From Saposhnikovia divaricata (lineage: Eukaryota; Streptophyta; Magnoliopsida; Apiales; Apiaceae), in assembly GCA_036435485.1 (NCBI GenBank), contig CM071601.1, positions 187,214,939-187,278,938 on the forward strand: a DNA stretch of 64,000 nucleotides, written 5' to 3'. Numbering within the stretch: position 1 is the stretch's first letter; every line of letters starts with the position of its first letter. Below are positions 46,811-59,040 of the stretch, one piece after another. A model generated the notes under the pieces. That model was not told the DNA's origin and ran no database searches. It saw only the letters and a list, made by a program, of their open reading frames with translations. Position numbers and translations under genes: made by a program.

Positions 46811-47513
46811 TTTAATTAAATGTTTATCTTTAAGAGATGTGAAATTTTTAATTTGAAAAACAAGTAATTTACGAATTAACAGTTTTATCCCTTTCAATTT
46901 ATCGAGAATACCAAAAAGCAATCTGAGAAATTAAACTACGGGATATGAACAGTGGCCAATTACTAAATCTGAATATTCAAAGAAGATGTATATTCGTGTG
47001 TATACCAGTGAAATCGTGTGTGTATATGGATAGAGAATATGGAAATCGTGTTTTGAACAGTTACATAAACACTTGATGTTCGTGTGTATGTATATGCGCG
47101 TGTATATGAGTGGTTACAAAACACACCAACACAAAGATTAATGATAACACAAACAATAGTAGTCAAAAAAATTGGCAGTAATTCGTGATTAGTATGAGTT
47201 TAATCACAAAAACACGGATTAGTGGTATGTAATTTTTAAAATCGCCTTGTTTTTGTGAAGCGGCTGCTGTAAAAAAAGAAATTAGGTAAAGTGAAAGATG
47301 AATCAAGTTAGAGATGTATATATATATAGATGATTGTGAAATGACAAAAGTGTCCCTGTTAAAAAGAGTGAAAAACACCAAGTGCATACAGGGAAGACTT
47401 AAGTCGAACTCTATCTCGAACATCAAGTCGAACTTCGAGATGAAGTTCGAGATAGATGTTAACTCGAACAAATAAGCACTTAACCAATTTTACAGCAAAG
47501 ACTACAGGGAAAT
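46811..47513 (-). other. E3 spacer upstream of the 3' ORF, left part
   Basis: Non-coding. Contains TG/TA-rich words (cgtgtgtatatg) and at 47409-47457 one copy of the TCGA-rich hairpin found again at 51.4 kb. Interrupted by E4. Confidence 0.6.
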
Positions 47514-50500
47514 TGTAATAACCCTAACTTTAGGAAGGCTACAGTGATTAAATGAATAGTGATCTCGAGGAATTTAGGAAAATGGTGTGTAGGTGCTCTA
47601 TATTGGAAATGGAAAATGAGTAAACAGAAACCATATTAGTGATGTACTATGAAAATAAGTGACTCGAAACGAGGACAGAATTCAGAGAATCCAAACTTTA
47701 TTTTATTTTATAATTGACAGAGAAGTCAGGAATATAATAATTGGATTATAAATTAAGGATATTAAATATTAGAAGTCCAAGGGAGGATATATTATGAGAA
47801 GGAAAGAGGACTGAGGATATAATCCTAGAGCAAAGAGAATGCAAACGAGTTCGAGAACGCTTGAGAAATCGGGAGAGAAACCGGGAGAGCAAATTCTGAG
47901 ATAAAGAGAATATACCAAGGATATTGGATTTAATATCTACTTGAGGATTAGAACCACCCTAACACACTAATATATGATGTGGGAAAGGATAATATATATG
48001 CAAGGTATTTACAGAGGAGAAACCACTGAAACGATCATAGAAATCTTTTGATGAATCAAATGATGAAAGAACTTTGCATTAAGCCCAAACAAAAAGCCCT
48101 AGAGCATGGTAAAAGCCCAAATTTTGGCCCAACCTACACATGGAGCTGTATGGTAAGTGAATTAAAATGTAAGTGAAGGAATCCACTTGGTGAAAATATT
48201 AGAACCAAAGTGGAAGAGGAGTAAACTTGCCAAAACCTTGATACTAAGTTGCATTTCACCATGGCAAGGTGTCTAGATGGCCAAGAATTGGCACCCTTTG
48301 ATTGGTGGACTCCAAAACACAATTACAAAAGGTAGCTAGCTGATATATCAAGATAGAAACAAGGGATATACATCATTTACACAAGAGAAAGCAAAACAAA
48401 ACAATTTTCTTTCAAGAAGAAAACTTTCGGCCAGATTTCCAGGAGATCAGTAAAACGAGCATAACTTCTTCGTTTCTCAGCCAAATTTTACGTTCTATAG
48501 CTTTTTAGAAAGCCCATGAGATAAGCTACAAGTCGTAGTTCACAAGAGTTTTCCAGAAAAGCAAGGTAAGGGGGTCGTTTTTCATGTTCTTTAAGCTGAT
48601 GAATGGTAACTCCGAATTGTTAACTTTGTTTTCATGGTTCCTTTAGTTGATTCAAGCTATATTGAGGTTGTTTAAGGAGTACCCAAGGTTTATTAAGTGA
48701 TGTTGAAGCTACAAGGAAGGTATATTACTTGAGACCCTAACTTGAATTATGAGTTTATGGTTGATTATGCTTAGTTTAGAAGTTAAGTGATATAAACCAT
48801 GAAATCTTGATTATGTAGTTGTGGATATGTGTTTTGATTTAATATGAAAGGAGTATGTGCTTGTAACCATGGTTGGTAAGATGACCACATGGTGTAGGTG
48901 ATGGTGTATAAGGTGGATGATGGATTTGGAGGAGTAATGTTTTGGAAAGTATGAAAATATAGCCGTTATAATGCCCGATTTTCGTTAGGACAAAAACTGC
49001 CCTGTTTTGGACAACCATGCCCGTACGGTAGCATTCTACCTAGGGTACTAATTGACCATGAGATGATAGAGCTTAGTTCATAGATCGTTTTGATATAAAG
49101 TACGTTAAAATCTGATGAACGGTTTAGGAGAAAAGTCAGTTTTAGTGAAAGACGTTCAGAAACCGAGAAAACGTAGTTGTACCAACTTTGAGGCTATAAC
49201 TACCATACTTAAAAATTATAAAATTTTGGGATATTGTAGTAAAGTAGTCAAAGAGTCATTACCAGTTGACCTTGTAGTAAAATTCGAAATCTTTATTTTC
49301 TGAGAATTTTTATAGTCAAGTGTGGTTGTTAAGGGAAATGGTGAATAAGCACCGAAACCTTGATTTAACCTAAAATGGTTAGGTTTTTGGAACACTTGGG
49401 TTATGAATAACATGTGAAACATATATTAAAGTGTCAAGGGTGTTGTTATGCAAGAGTGAGGTGAGTAAGAGATGTGGTATTCTAACGACGGTCCTTTTCG
49501 TGTTTATAGAAACTCCGGGAGAGCCACGAGCCATACCTTCAGGACATCGAGATCGAGGCAAGATCTTTTCTATCCCTACTTGGAAAATTATTATCTTCAA
49601 AGAAACTTGATTTCTTGGAATATATATACATGTGATGCTATTATTTACTATATTGTGAAGAAATTGTCTTCCTTGAGTATTTGTATTAAAAAGAAAGGTA
49701 TATGAAGATGTATATGGATATGAATATGGATATGAGTATGAGATGGATATGAATATGGATATGAGTATGAGATGGATATGAATATGGATATGAGTATGAG
49801 ATGGATATGTATAGAGATGATTATGCATGAAGTGAACATGCCTTATGATTAAGAGAATATGAGAGAATGGTATCAGTTGTTATCTAAAGTAAATAAAAGA
49901 ATGGTATCAATTGTTATCTAGGGTTATATGGTTTAATGATATTTTGTTAAAAATAATCTTTAAACATTTGTGATTTAATAAATATTATTTGATTATTACT
50001 TTCAAAATAGTTGGAATATTTTATGCATATAAAAGCGTCTTTGATTTCATTAAATACAAAGGAGATGTCTGAGTCATAATTAAAGTATTATGACATATGT
50101 TTTAAAGGTGATGATATATGTGAATGGAAATGTGAATGGAAATGTGAATGATATGTGGAAATGAAAGCGAGAAAATGGAAATGTGGAATGATATTTGATA
50201 AAGGGAATAATGATTTGACAAAAAGGGGGATTGCAACAGACTTGCGTAAGTGGCTGTGTCAGGGCTGTGTGCGACACAGTCCATCATTTATTATTTTTAT
50301 TACGGCAGGAAGATGCCAAGGGAGGATGTTAGTAGGTGGCCTTCCTCCAGGGATGATCTTCATTCCTTCTACCGGTAGTAAAAAGAGAGCAGGTACGATT
50401 AGGCGACTGATCACCGTCCTAACGTATCAGGAGACAACAGATATCCCCAATGTTTTTGAAAAGAAAGAATTGATAATGGTTTTCAGATCTGTATTCTGAA

Positions 50501-51270
50501 AAAGGAAAAAGGTATGAAATGATGGAATTGTTTTTACAGTAAGAAGAGAAACTGATTTTATAGTATTTTTATATAATTTTTGTATAAATAGGGAAATGGA
50601 AAGATTGTATTGAGAGATGATGTGTAGATGATATATTATCTTGAAATATTATGCTGAGGTGATGTAATGGTTTTTAATTATTATAGAAGAAAAACTGATA
50701 TTATATTAGAAGAGAAGTTGATATTAGAATGCTATATATTTCTTTTAGTATAAAATATTTGGAAGAAGTAGTTATCAAATAAAAAATAAATTCTTTTTAT
50801 AATAATTATGATTTGTCTTCTGCTTATTATACAGATACATTTATGTTTCTTTTGAAGCTAGTTTATAAAATTTATCTTGCTGAGCTATTATAGCTCACTC
50901 TTGCTATTTATTTATATAACAGCTAGATCAGGTGCTGAAACGTCGCAGTACAACCCGGAAGAGGGTAAAGGGGAAGTCTACCTTATGAGAGAGTATCGAC
51001 ACCTGTTCTCAAGGTAGTATATACTTATATATAGGTATAATAGATGGTATTCTAGGATTGTAACAACAGTTTATCTTTAACTGCTATCATTTATGGATGT
51101 TGTTCTCTGAGCATATGACTGGTGTGTGATGATATTAGTGTGGGGTCATTTATGAAAGTATTAATTTGTATTAATTATATATATAAAAAAAGATCCAAGA
51201 AATGTTGTTAATGAATGGAAATTGGACCTTGACGGCCCGGATACATGACCCCGGATCCAGGGGCGTCACA
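47514..51270. mobile_element. E4: 3.76-kb solo LTR
   Basis: Starts TGTAATAACC and ends GGGGCGTCACA with the 5-bp duplication GAAAT (47509-47513, 51271-51275). The two ends are not direct copies of each other and no gag or pol motif is present, so this is one large LTR. Read on the minus strand it begins TGTGACGCCCC, like several plant gypsy LTRs, so minus is the likelier orientation. Confidence 0.7.
49709..49809. repeat. Minisatellite of ~30-bp units in E4
   Basis: The word gatggatatgaatatggata plus tgagtatga is repeated about three times. A related gaatggaaatgt repeat is at about 50121-50150. The long ORFs on the minus strand here are repeat artefacts. Confidence 0.9.
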
Positions 51271-52195
51271 GAAATCCTATCTCGAACTTGATTGGTTTGT
51301 AGTAAACTTGGAAAATTCCCCTCCAGAAAAAGAAAATACAGGGAAATTCGAGATACGTTTCGAGTTAGAAGTTTAACTCTATCTCGAACATCAAGTCGAA
51401 ATTCGAGTTGAGTTTCGAGATAGAGACTAACTCGAAGTTATTCTCAATTCTTTCCAAAATATCCCCTTGAAGCGAAAACTACAGGGAAATTCGAGATACG
51501 TTTCGAGTGAGGAGTTTGACTCGAAAAATTCCCTTTAAGCAACTGAGAACTCTATCTCGAACATCAAGTCGAAATTCGAGTTGAGTTTCGAGATAGAGAC
51601 TAACTCGAAGTTATTCTCAGTTCTTTTCAAAATATCCCCTTAATGGGAACCTCATCTCAACCTTCGAGATAAGTTTCGAGATAGACCTTATCTCGAATAT
51701 TTTGAAGATAGAACTAGGCACACTGGTAACTCGAACTCGAACTCAAAGTCGATTTTCGAGATGAATTTCGAGATAGACACTAACTCGAAATTCTTCCCAG
51801 ACTTAGAATTTTCAAAACTTCACTCTGACAGCTTAAGTCGAAATTCAAGTCGAATTTCTAGATGAGTTTCGAGATAGAAACTAACTCAAAATATTGAAGA
51901 TTTTTTTAATTCTAAGGCCTATAATTACATGAAAATCATAGGTAAATTCATCTAAAAATCATGCAAAATTTAGAATACTATGAATTTAACTCCCCCTATG
52001 TTCATGCAATCTAACAAGCATAAATTCAAAGATTTGAGCTATTAAAGACACTTAAAACACAATAAATTCATGTAAAATGACATTATATGCAACCTACAAC
52101 AATCATTAATTATGCATTTTAAAGTCTAAGCACATAATGATTGAGTAGCTTGCACAAACAAACATAAATCTGGATTTTACAGATAGGAGGCTTTA
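51271..52195 (-). repeat. E3 spacer with array of TCGA-rich hairpins
   Basis: Two identical 49-bp hairpins (51377-51425, 51550-51598; 173-bp period) have 12-bp perfect arms CTCTATCTCGAA/TTCGAGATAGAG and an inner nine-pair arm with one mismatch. Degenerate copies follow to about 51900. The spacer lies between pol and the 3' ORF. Confidence 0.85.
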
Positions 52196-54246
52196 CTAAC
52201 TTGTGTTAAGCATTCCCAATTCACCAACCAATCTATTGAATGTTACTTCATCAAGAGGTTTGGTGAATATATCTACAATTTGTTGCATTGTGGGCACAAA
52301 ATGTAGCTCCACAGTCCCCTCCTCGACATGTTCTCTTATGAAGTGATACCTGATGTCGATGTGCTTGGTTCTTGAGTGATCTAGAGGATTGTTGGTTATG
52401 GCAATGGCACTTGTGTTGTCACACATAATTGGAATTTTCTTGTGCTCCATGCCATAATCCTTCAATTGGTTCCTCATCCACAGTATTTGAGCTACACAGC
52501 TTCCAGCAGCAATGTACTCAGCTTCAGCAGTAGAAGTAGATACTGTATGTTGCTTTTTACTTTGCCAGGACACCAATCTTCTGCCAAGGAATTGACAAGC
52601 ACCAGATGTGCTTTTCCTATCAATCCTGCAACCTGCATAGTCTGAATCTGAATAGCCAATTAGATTAAAACCTGTATCTCTTGGGTACCAAATCCCTAGA
52701 TTTGGTGTGCCCTTGAGATACCTAAAAATTCTCTTGACGGCTACGAGATGTGATTCTCTAGGATCCGCTTGGAACCATGCACATAAACAAGTTGCGAACA
52801 TTATATCGGGTCTACTTGCAGTTAAATAGAGGAGTGAGCCAATCATACCTCGATAGCTTGTGATGTCAACTGGTTTACCTGATTTGTCTTCATCAAGCTT
52901 CGTGGCTGTTGCCATGGGAGTCTTAGCTGCTGATGCATATTCTAGATTGTACTTCTTGAGTAAATCTCTGACGTACTTGGATTGACAGATAAAGATACCA
53001 TCTTTTCTCTGACTGATCTGTAATCCAAGGAAGAAGGACAGCTCTCCCATCATGCTCATCTCATATTTTTCCTGCATTAGCTTAGCAAATTTCTCGCACA
53101 AGCGATCATTAGATGACCCAAAAATAATATCGTCCACATAGACTTGAACAAGTATTAAGTCATTTCTTACATTTTTATAGAACAATGTTTTATCAATTAC
53201 TCCCCTAGTAAAACCATTTTCAATTAAGAATAAGGATAGGGTTTCATACCATCACCTTGGGGATTGCTTGAGGCCATAGACAGATTTGAAGAGAAGATAC
53301 ACAAAATCTACATGTTCTGGATCAATGAAGCCAGGCCAAGAGCTTCTTCTATTTCTTTAGGTTCAAGCTTGGATAAGAACCCAGAATATAAGGAAATATT
53401 AGCCAGGTCAGCTCTTGCAGTTCTTCTAGTAGTCACACCAGCATCTGGATCACCAATAATTAATTCAAACGGATGATCTCTATTCCATACCCGTTCTCCT
53501 GGAAATTGTCTTGATGATTCAGCTTGACTTTCTGAGTTGTGATGCTGACTACTTTGAGTATTTTCAATAACTCCCCCTGAGTTAGTGCCAGCTCCTACAG
53601 AACTACTGTCAACTCGTCTCGAACCTTGAACAGTTGTCCTTGAGCTGCTATTTACTCCCCCTGAGTTGTTGCCGGTTCGTACTGAAGAGGTCTCTTCTGA
53701 TCTTGTAGAATTAGATTGTTCACTAGACTCAGGTTCTTCACGTACACTTGGAACATTTAATGGGACAACTAACTCAGGTTCATCTTCAAGTTCATCTAAG
53801 TCCAGATTCTGAAATTTTAGGGACTCAGGTTCACTAGAATCTCTAGAAATTGATGGGAGTTTGGTATCGTCGAATCTGACGTTGTAGCTTTCAGTCACTT
53901 TTCAATCATTCACTAAGAACACCCTATAAGCTGCCACCACATCTGTGGAGTAACCGACAAAGATTCCTTCACGAGCTTTTGTTGCAAACTTGCCTAGATT
54001 TTCATCATCTATAAGTACATAGCATTTTGCTCCAAAGACATGAAAGTATTTGATTGTTGGTCTTCTGTTGTTCATTAATTCACATGGTGTCTTTTCTTTA
54101 TCTTTTATGATCAAGGTTCTATTTTGAGTGTAACAAGCGGTACTCACTGCTTCAGCCCAGAAGTACAGAGGAAGTTTCGAATCATACAACAAAGTTCTTG
54201 CTGCTTCAACCAAAGTTCTATTCTTCCTTTCAACTACTCCATTTTG
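52196..54246 (-). pseudogene. pol: E3 pol, C-terminal half (integrase end, RT, RNase H)
   Basis: From the E2 insertion leftwards: integrase end (VVERKNRTLVEAARTLL, KREGIFVGYS-like AREGIFVGYS), stop TGA near 53901-53899, an acidic Ser/Glu linker, then a deletion junction near 53325 where EEALG runs into a downstream RT segment (DPEHVDFVYLL) in a shifted frame. This loses the N-terminal part of RT. YGLKQSPR is followed by TGA (53254-53252). RT with YVDDIIFGSS, RNase H with STSTAEAEY and the end VDIFTKPLD follow. The element cannot make an active RT. Confidence 0.88.
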
Positions 54247-55508
54247 TGTTAGTAGTATTTTTGTGTGTTCGTTCGCAGGGAAGGACTGAATGTAATATCA
54301 AAGTTCAGGTTTCTTATCTCTTTACGTCTAGAAGTGTGTAAGAAGAATTTTTGGGTCTGTGTATTAACTAAATTAACCAAGAACTAATTATAATCACTAA
54401 GAATTAATTTTAAACTGAGATTCAAATATGTTGGAAAACAATCTAAGAACTGGGGTTCTTCACCTGGTTTCAATACATACTCAATATTAATGTGATATCT
54501 GTGTTCCTACCTTGCTGAAAACAATTCTTCTAAAGTTATACTGCACCCTCCCAGGCTACAATATAGTGCTTACAGCTACACCTTAATTGACACTCCCGTG
54601 ATACAATCAGAGTATATCTATAAACTGTTAATTACCAAGAATTATATGTCTCACAATTCTCCTATTAATCTCCCGATCTAATATTCAAATTATGTCTGTT
54701 AAATCATGTACTAAGATTGCAACTTCTCTCCCAAGCTTATTACAATCCCTAGAATACAATCAAAGGTTCATGACTCCCCTAATTGTGTTAAGATCTCATT
54801 AACAAATCAGCAAAGCAGAAAATCACATAATCAAGCATGCATGAATACCAAGGAATACTACCCAATCCTCAGATTAGAGAATTAGTTATGCATATTTAAT
54901 AAAGAGAACATAATAATAATAATAATGAATGAAAACATAATATTGAAGAAAGAATTGAAGATCGAAAGTACCTTGATACAATTTACAGCTATGAATTGTT
55001 ATGATTTACAATGGTAGGATGTGTTTAAAATAGGCTCTACAAATCTTGCCCAGCAAGATATTACCTTCTATTACAATTAGAATTCAATTCAGGTAATAAA
55101 ACTTGCCTAAAATACAATTAGAACTAGAAAAGGGCAAAACAGTAAATTTTCTGCTTCCATCTATCTGCTGGTCGTGCTTCCTGGGCCCACCACACGCGGC
55201 CTGGTCGTGCGAAACCTATCCCATATTGTAGAAAATCTCTCAAGCTTCGCGTGGGCAGTAAGATCGCTGAAAACGGACTTCTAGAACTCCAGATATGGCC
55301 AAAACAGTATAAGCTGCGCAGCCCTTCTCAAAAATCCGAATTTTAATTAATTAATTCTCCAAGAACGATAAAAGCATCAACTTTAATCAACATTCTCGTA
55401 AATCTGCACAACTCAGCAAAACACATCAAAACTACAACAACTTGAGTCCAAAACAATCAATTTAAGCTAAACGGAGGGATTCCCAGTGGATATAAAATCC
55501 ACTTATCA
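54247..55508 (-). repeat. E2 3' LTR
   Basis: On the minus strand TGATAAGTGGATTTTATATC...ACTACTAACA. The first 20 bases equal those of the E1 LTR, then they diverge. The PPT AAGTTTGGGGG (55521-55511) lies next to it. Confidence 0.93.
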
Positions 55509-55563
55509 AACCCCCAAACTTAAACTGATGCTTGTCCTCAAGCATAAACAATTACAACTAACT

Positions 55564-55698
55564 AACTAACTAGTACCACTTCCGTAGGTGATCACGGTTG
55601 CATTTGGCATATGCAACAAGCCCTTTAAACCCCTAGGCAGCCCTAGTGGACGAGTAAGGTCTCGTGAGGGCCTATAGCGAATGTACCCACAAAATCCA
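55564..55698 (-). promoter_or_regulatory. E2 copy of the 135-bp near-invariant block
   Basis: Differs from E1 25825-25959 by one base (g for a in attcRctata). All hairpin stems noted in E1 are unchanged. A 124-codon ORF (55940-55566) crosses it. Confidence 0.65.
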
Positions 55699-56967
55699 TT
55701 TAATCCTAATGCAATGCAATGCATGAATGCAACTAATATGAAATATGCAACGATCCCCTTCAAACTAACCAAAACCAATGAACAAGCAAATATCTCAAAG
55801 AATGCAACTAAATCCAAATAGAGCTCGACCAAGTTCCCGTATACTAACATTACATGAACAGAAACGTGCGTGTGTGCAATGCTCATCAGAAATACTTCCA
55901 AAACTAGGTCAAAAATCATACAAATTCTTCGCCAAGACAATCACAGGTTTATAAATAGAATAGACTGTAGACACTTCATAACCTAGAAACACCTCCATCC
56001 TTATCCAAGGTAGACAGAAATTCATGCTTTATTACTAACTACTACAACACATATATACAATCATGCTTATTTAACCGTGCAATGGATGAGACCCCGAAAG
56101 GCTTATACAATAATACCCATGTAGCGAGTGTTAGGTCAGTGGATCCCAGACTATAAAAGCCTTAGGTCACTAGGACTAAGTCCACTCAGACTTAATTACT
56201 CGAGTATTAAAGAGCTCACCCTGGTTAATTTTGCATATAACAATTGAAACACATTTTTTTTTCTTTTTTTTTCTTTTTCTGCTTTTTTTTTTTTTTTTTT
56301 TTTCTGCTATCTCTTTTTTTTCTGCGATCTGGAATGAGCCTTTCTCATTTCCAACCCTAGACTACTCATATAAATATGAGCCGGCTACTAGCCATTTGAC
56401 ACCTAGCCATTAACACTAAACAACTAGCATGAAATCCCTGTTTTCCCCCAAACTTAGACTTTAGTGTCCCTACGCCATCAAGGGAATAACGAAAATTCTA
56501 AATATAATCAAGTGATTAAATCTCAAAACATCCAAACAAGCATGACCTTAACCTAGCCCAAAAGTACCCAATGAGTCTGTGTAATTAGTTTTGTTTCCGA
56601 AACACATAAGTCAATTTCATAAAAACTATAAATCAACCCTCTATTCATCATTACCACACTCAATTAGACACCTACCTATCAATCAGAATTAGCTCGTCTT
56701 AAGGGATCATGAAATATGCATGCCATGAAAATGCAACTAGAATGAACTCACATGGTATACATAAATAAAAACAGAATGTCCTACATGAAACAAACGTAGA
56801 TAACACAAACATACATGCATGAACTATCACTAATATGCAAAACATGAAATCCTACATGAACACATATATACAACAACAACTACTAATCCCTCAAAACACC
56901 CCCAAACTTGAAAGATTCAATGTCCGCATTGAATGGAAGTAAATACAAGGGATAGTAGAAAACATAC
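55699..56967 (-). other. E2 3' non-coding region conserved with E1
   Basis: On the minus strand: AAGTTTGGGGG tracts (56909-56899, 56455-56445), gtcaaatggctagtagccgg (about 56401-56382), a long A-rich tract (about 56330-56253), and the block starting gggtgagctctttaatactc (about 56223-56060). Same order as E1. Confidence 0.7.
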
Positions 56968-58044
56968 CTACTCGTCCTCATCCTCGGATGAATCAGTATC
57001 TGGCGGTGGATAAGGTGTACGAGCTCCATAGACAGGCCACCGGGCCTGAATACCCGCATCTCTCAAAGCTGTAGCCATATCCTCAGCATACGCTCGGTTA
57101 CTAGCATGAATAGCATCCATCCGCCTGTACAAACGTCTAAAGTGAGCATCTAAAACTCTTGGAACTCTCTTAGCACGTGGCGGAGCGCCCGCTCCCTGAC
57201 CACTAATACCACCACTACGAACATCATACCCAAGCCCCCTAGGATGCGGGATTCCGCCTTGCCATTCCGGCATTCGATCAATAGACACATCAACAATGGA
57301 CGGCAAAGGTGACTGCAACTCCTCATCCGCACCCCAGGTAACGCCACTAACCATACACAACCCAACTATGATAGAAGCATGGGGCATCGATGACAGTGCA
57401 CTAGACTTTAAACACCTGCGAATATTCTGCTGAACAATGTGGGCGACATCAATGTATTTTCCCTTTAGAATGCCCCAAAGAATAATCGCTCTATCAGCTG
57501 TGACCTCACCCGTATGAGAAGTAGGCATAATATTGGCACAGAGAAATAGATACCATGCTCGTGCAAACTTATTCATAGCAGAAGACAGAAAAGAAAGAGG
57601 CTCATTAGTTCCCAATTTATACTTCCAACTTGTACCGGGAACACAAAGTTCACGAACAATCGCCTCCATATCCACATCATCACTAGTCTTCAGCGCCCAA
57701 TTTTCATCCCCCACAAGCTTAGGTGGTTGTCCCAAAATTGGACGAATAGAATCTGATCTGTAATCCACCCGTTGACCACGAACCATACACACACCATTCT
57801 GCTCATCTTTAGCATTAGCATAGAACTCCCTAACCAAATTCACCGGAACCGGAGTAGGTGCCTTACAAATCTCTCCCCAACGTAGTTCACTAATCACCTC
57901 CACCAACCCATAATGACGAGATGGCAAAAACCCCCTTTCCTTCGCCACCGGCTTTGACAACAACCGATTATACTCTACCTCCACCTCCGGAGAAGAAAAT
58001 CTCTCCACCCTACTAGAACTACCCCTCATTCGTTTAGGAGCCAT
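56968..58044 (-). CDS. E2 second ORF: putative plant transposon protein domain
   Basis: 358 aa from ATG 58044 (MAPKRMRGSSS). An in-frame upstream extension to 58182 is hydrophobic but lacks support, because the E1 homologue starts at MAPKR too. Conserved with E1: FLPSRHYGL region, VREFYANAK, ELCVPGTSWK, GTNEP, IDRMPEWQGG, RWPVYGARTPYPPPD, acidic end. It is intact although the element has no gag-pol, suggesting the protein or its RNA matters in cis. Function unknown. Confidence 0.8.
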   Translation of the reverse strand: MAPKRMRGSSSRVERFSSPEVEVEYNRLLSKPVAKERGFLPSRHYGLVEVISELRWGEICKAPTPVPVNLVREFYANAKDEQNGVCMVRGQRVDYRSDSIRPILGQPPKLVGDENWALKTSDDVDMEAIVRELCVPGTSWKYKLGTNEPLSFLSSAMNKFARAWYLFLCANIMPTSHTGEVTADRAIILWGILKGKYIDVAHIVQQNIRRCLKSSALSSMPHASIIVGLCMVSGVTWGADEELQSPLPSIVDVSIDRMPEWQGGIPHPRGLGYDVRSGGISGQGAGAPPRAKRVPRVLDAHFRRLYRRMDAIHASNRAYAEDMATALRDAGIQARWPVYGARTPYPPPDTDSSEDEDE

Positions 58045-58559
58045 ACTAACCAAAACCCCACTCAACAATAGCACCACCAACACCCACCAAGAAATATCCC
58101 ACCAAAAACCACCAAGAAAAATCACACCACAAATACCCAAGTAACAAGAATAATACAAAAACCCCAATTGACAAGAACACAAATTCGTAACAAAATAAAA
58201 TAGAGAAGAGAAATCCCACTACGAATCAAAGAGGTGAACTTGTACTAATTTTCCCCCAAACTTGAATTTTTAAGAGATGTAGAGGAAGAAGATAATGAAT
58301 TGGGTGTGTATGTATGGGTATATATAGGCATGGAGTGATAGGATGAATATAAGAATTTGAATGTGAAAAGGAAAAATTTTGGTAGAATTTGGAATTTGAT
58401 GTAGGATAGAATTAGGAATGAATAGAAAAAAAAATTAGAAAAGAATTGGGTGTAGAATTTTAGGAGGGTTTTGGAATTGGAATTGGTTTAGGATTGGTTA
58501 GGAGATGATAATATAAAAAGGAGGAAGGAGAATGAATTTTGGGGAGAGAAAATATTTTT

Positions 58560-58761
58560 TTTTTTTTAATATAGGTGTGCACAGCCAACAGCACAAAAAA
58601 AAAAAACAATCTGCACAAAAAAAAACAATCTGCGCGCAGGAGGGGCAGACTGCGCCCAATGCAGTAACGCAGGCGCAGCCTGCGTCACGCAGGCGCAGTC
58701 TGCGTGTCTTACAGAAACGCAGGTGCAGCCTGCGTTACGCAGGTGCAGCCTGCGTTACACC

Positions 58762-58796
<35 letters not shown>

Positions 58797-58965
58797 CACA
58801 CTCACAACACTAACAACACTCATTTTTTTTTTCTTTTTCACACACTAACAACACTCATTTTTTTTTTTTTTTTTCTTTTTCACACACTAACAACACTCAT
58901 TTTTTTTTTCTTTTTTTTTTTTCACACACTAACAACACTCATTTTTTTTTTTTTTCACACAAATA
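58560..58965 (-). repeat. E2 A-tract array and GC-rich array
   Basis: On the minus strand, five or so long A tracts separated by 'gagtgttgttagtgtgtg' (about 58965-58765) are followed by a GC-rich array of acgcaggygcagcctgcgt words (about 58755-58635). The order matches E1 22835-22985, but the repeated words are different. Confidence 0.88.
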
Positions 58966-58973
58966 CTACATCA

Positions 58974-59021
58974 CTTGGGTTGCCTCCCAAGAAGCGCTCG
59001 TTTAACGTCAATAGCTTGACG
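58974..59021 (-). promoter_or_regulatory. E2 intercistronic hairpin module
   Basis: On the minus strand, 19 nt after the stop of the 317-codon ORF: hairpin CGTCAA-GCTA-TTGACG (59021-59006), GAGCGCTTC linker, hairpin CTTGGG-AGGCAA-CCCAAG (58991-58974). Compared with E1, one base pair is exchanged on both sides, so pairing is kept. Confidence 0.6.
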
Positions 59022-59040
59022 CCGATTATACCTGGAAACT

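Noticed and set aside
48000..51000. Several 60-149 codon ORFs in E4 as genes
   Set aside because: They follow minisatellites or lack any recognisable signature, and the region is a solo LTR.
47409..51900. CRISPR-like array from the regularly spaced palindromes
   Set aside because: Plant nuclear DNA inside a copia element; spacing is 173 bp with repeated, not unique, spacers and no cas genes.
56231..56413. Poly-Phe ORF
   Set aside because: Product of a T-rich tract in the E2 3' non-coding region.
56968..58182. Start of the E2 second ORF at 58182 with a hydrophobic leader (envelope-like signal)
   Set aside because: The E1 homologue begins at the same MAPKR position and has no such leader; the extension looks like read-through of the upstream leader.
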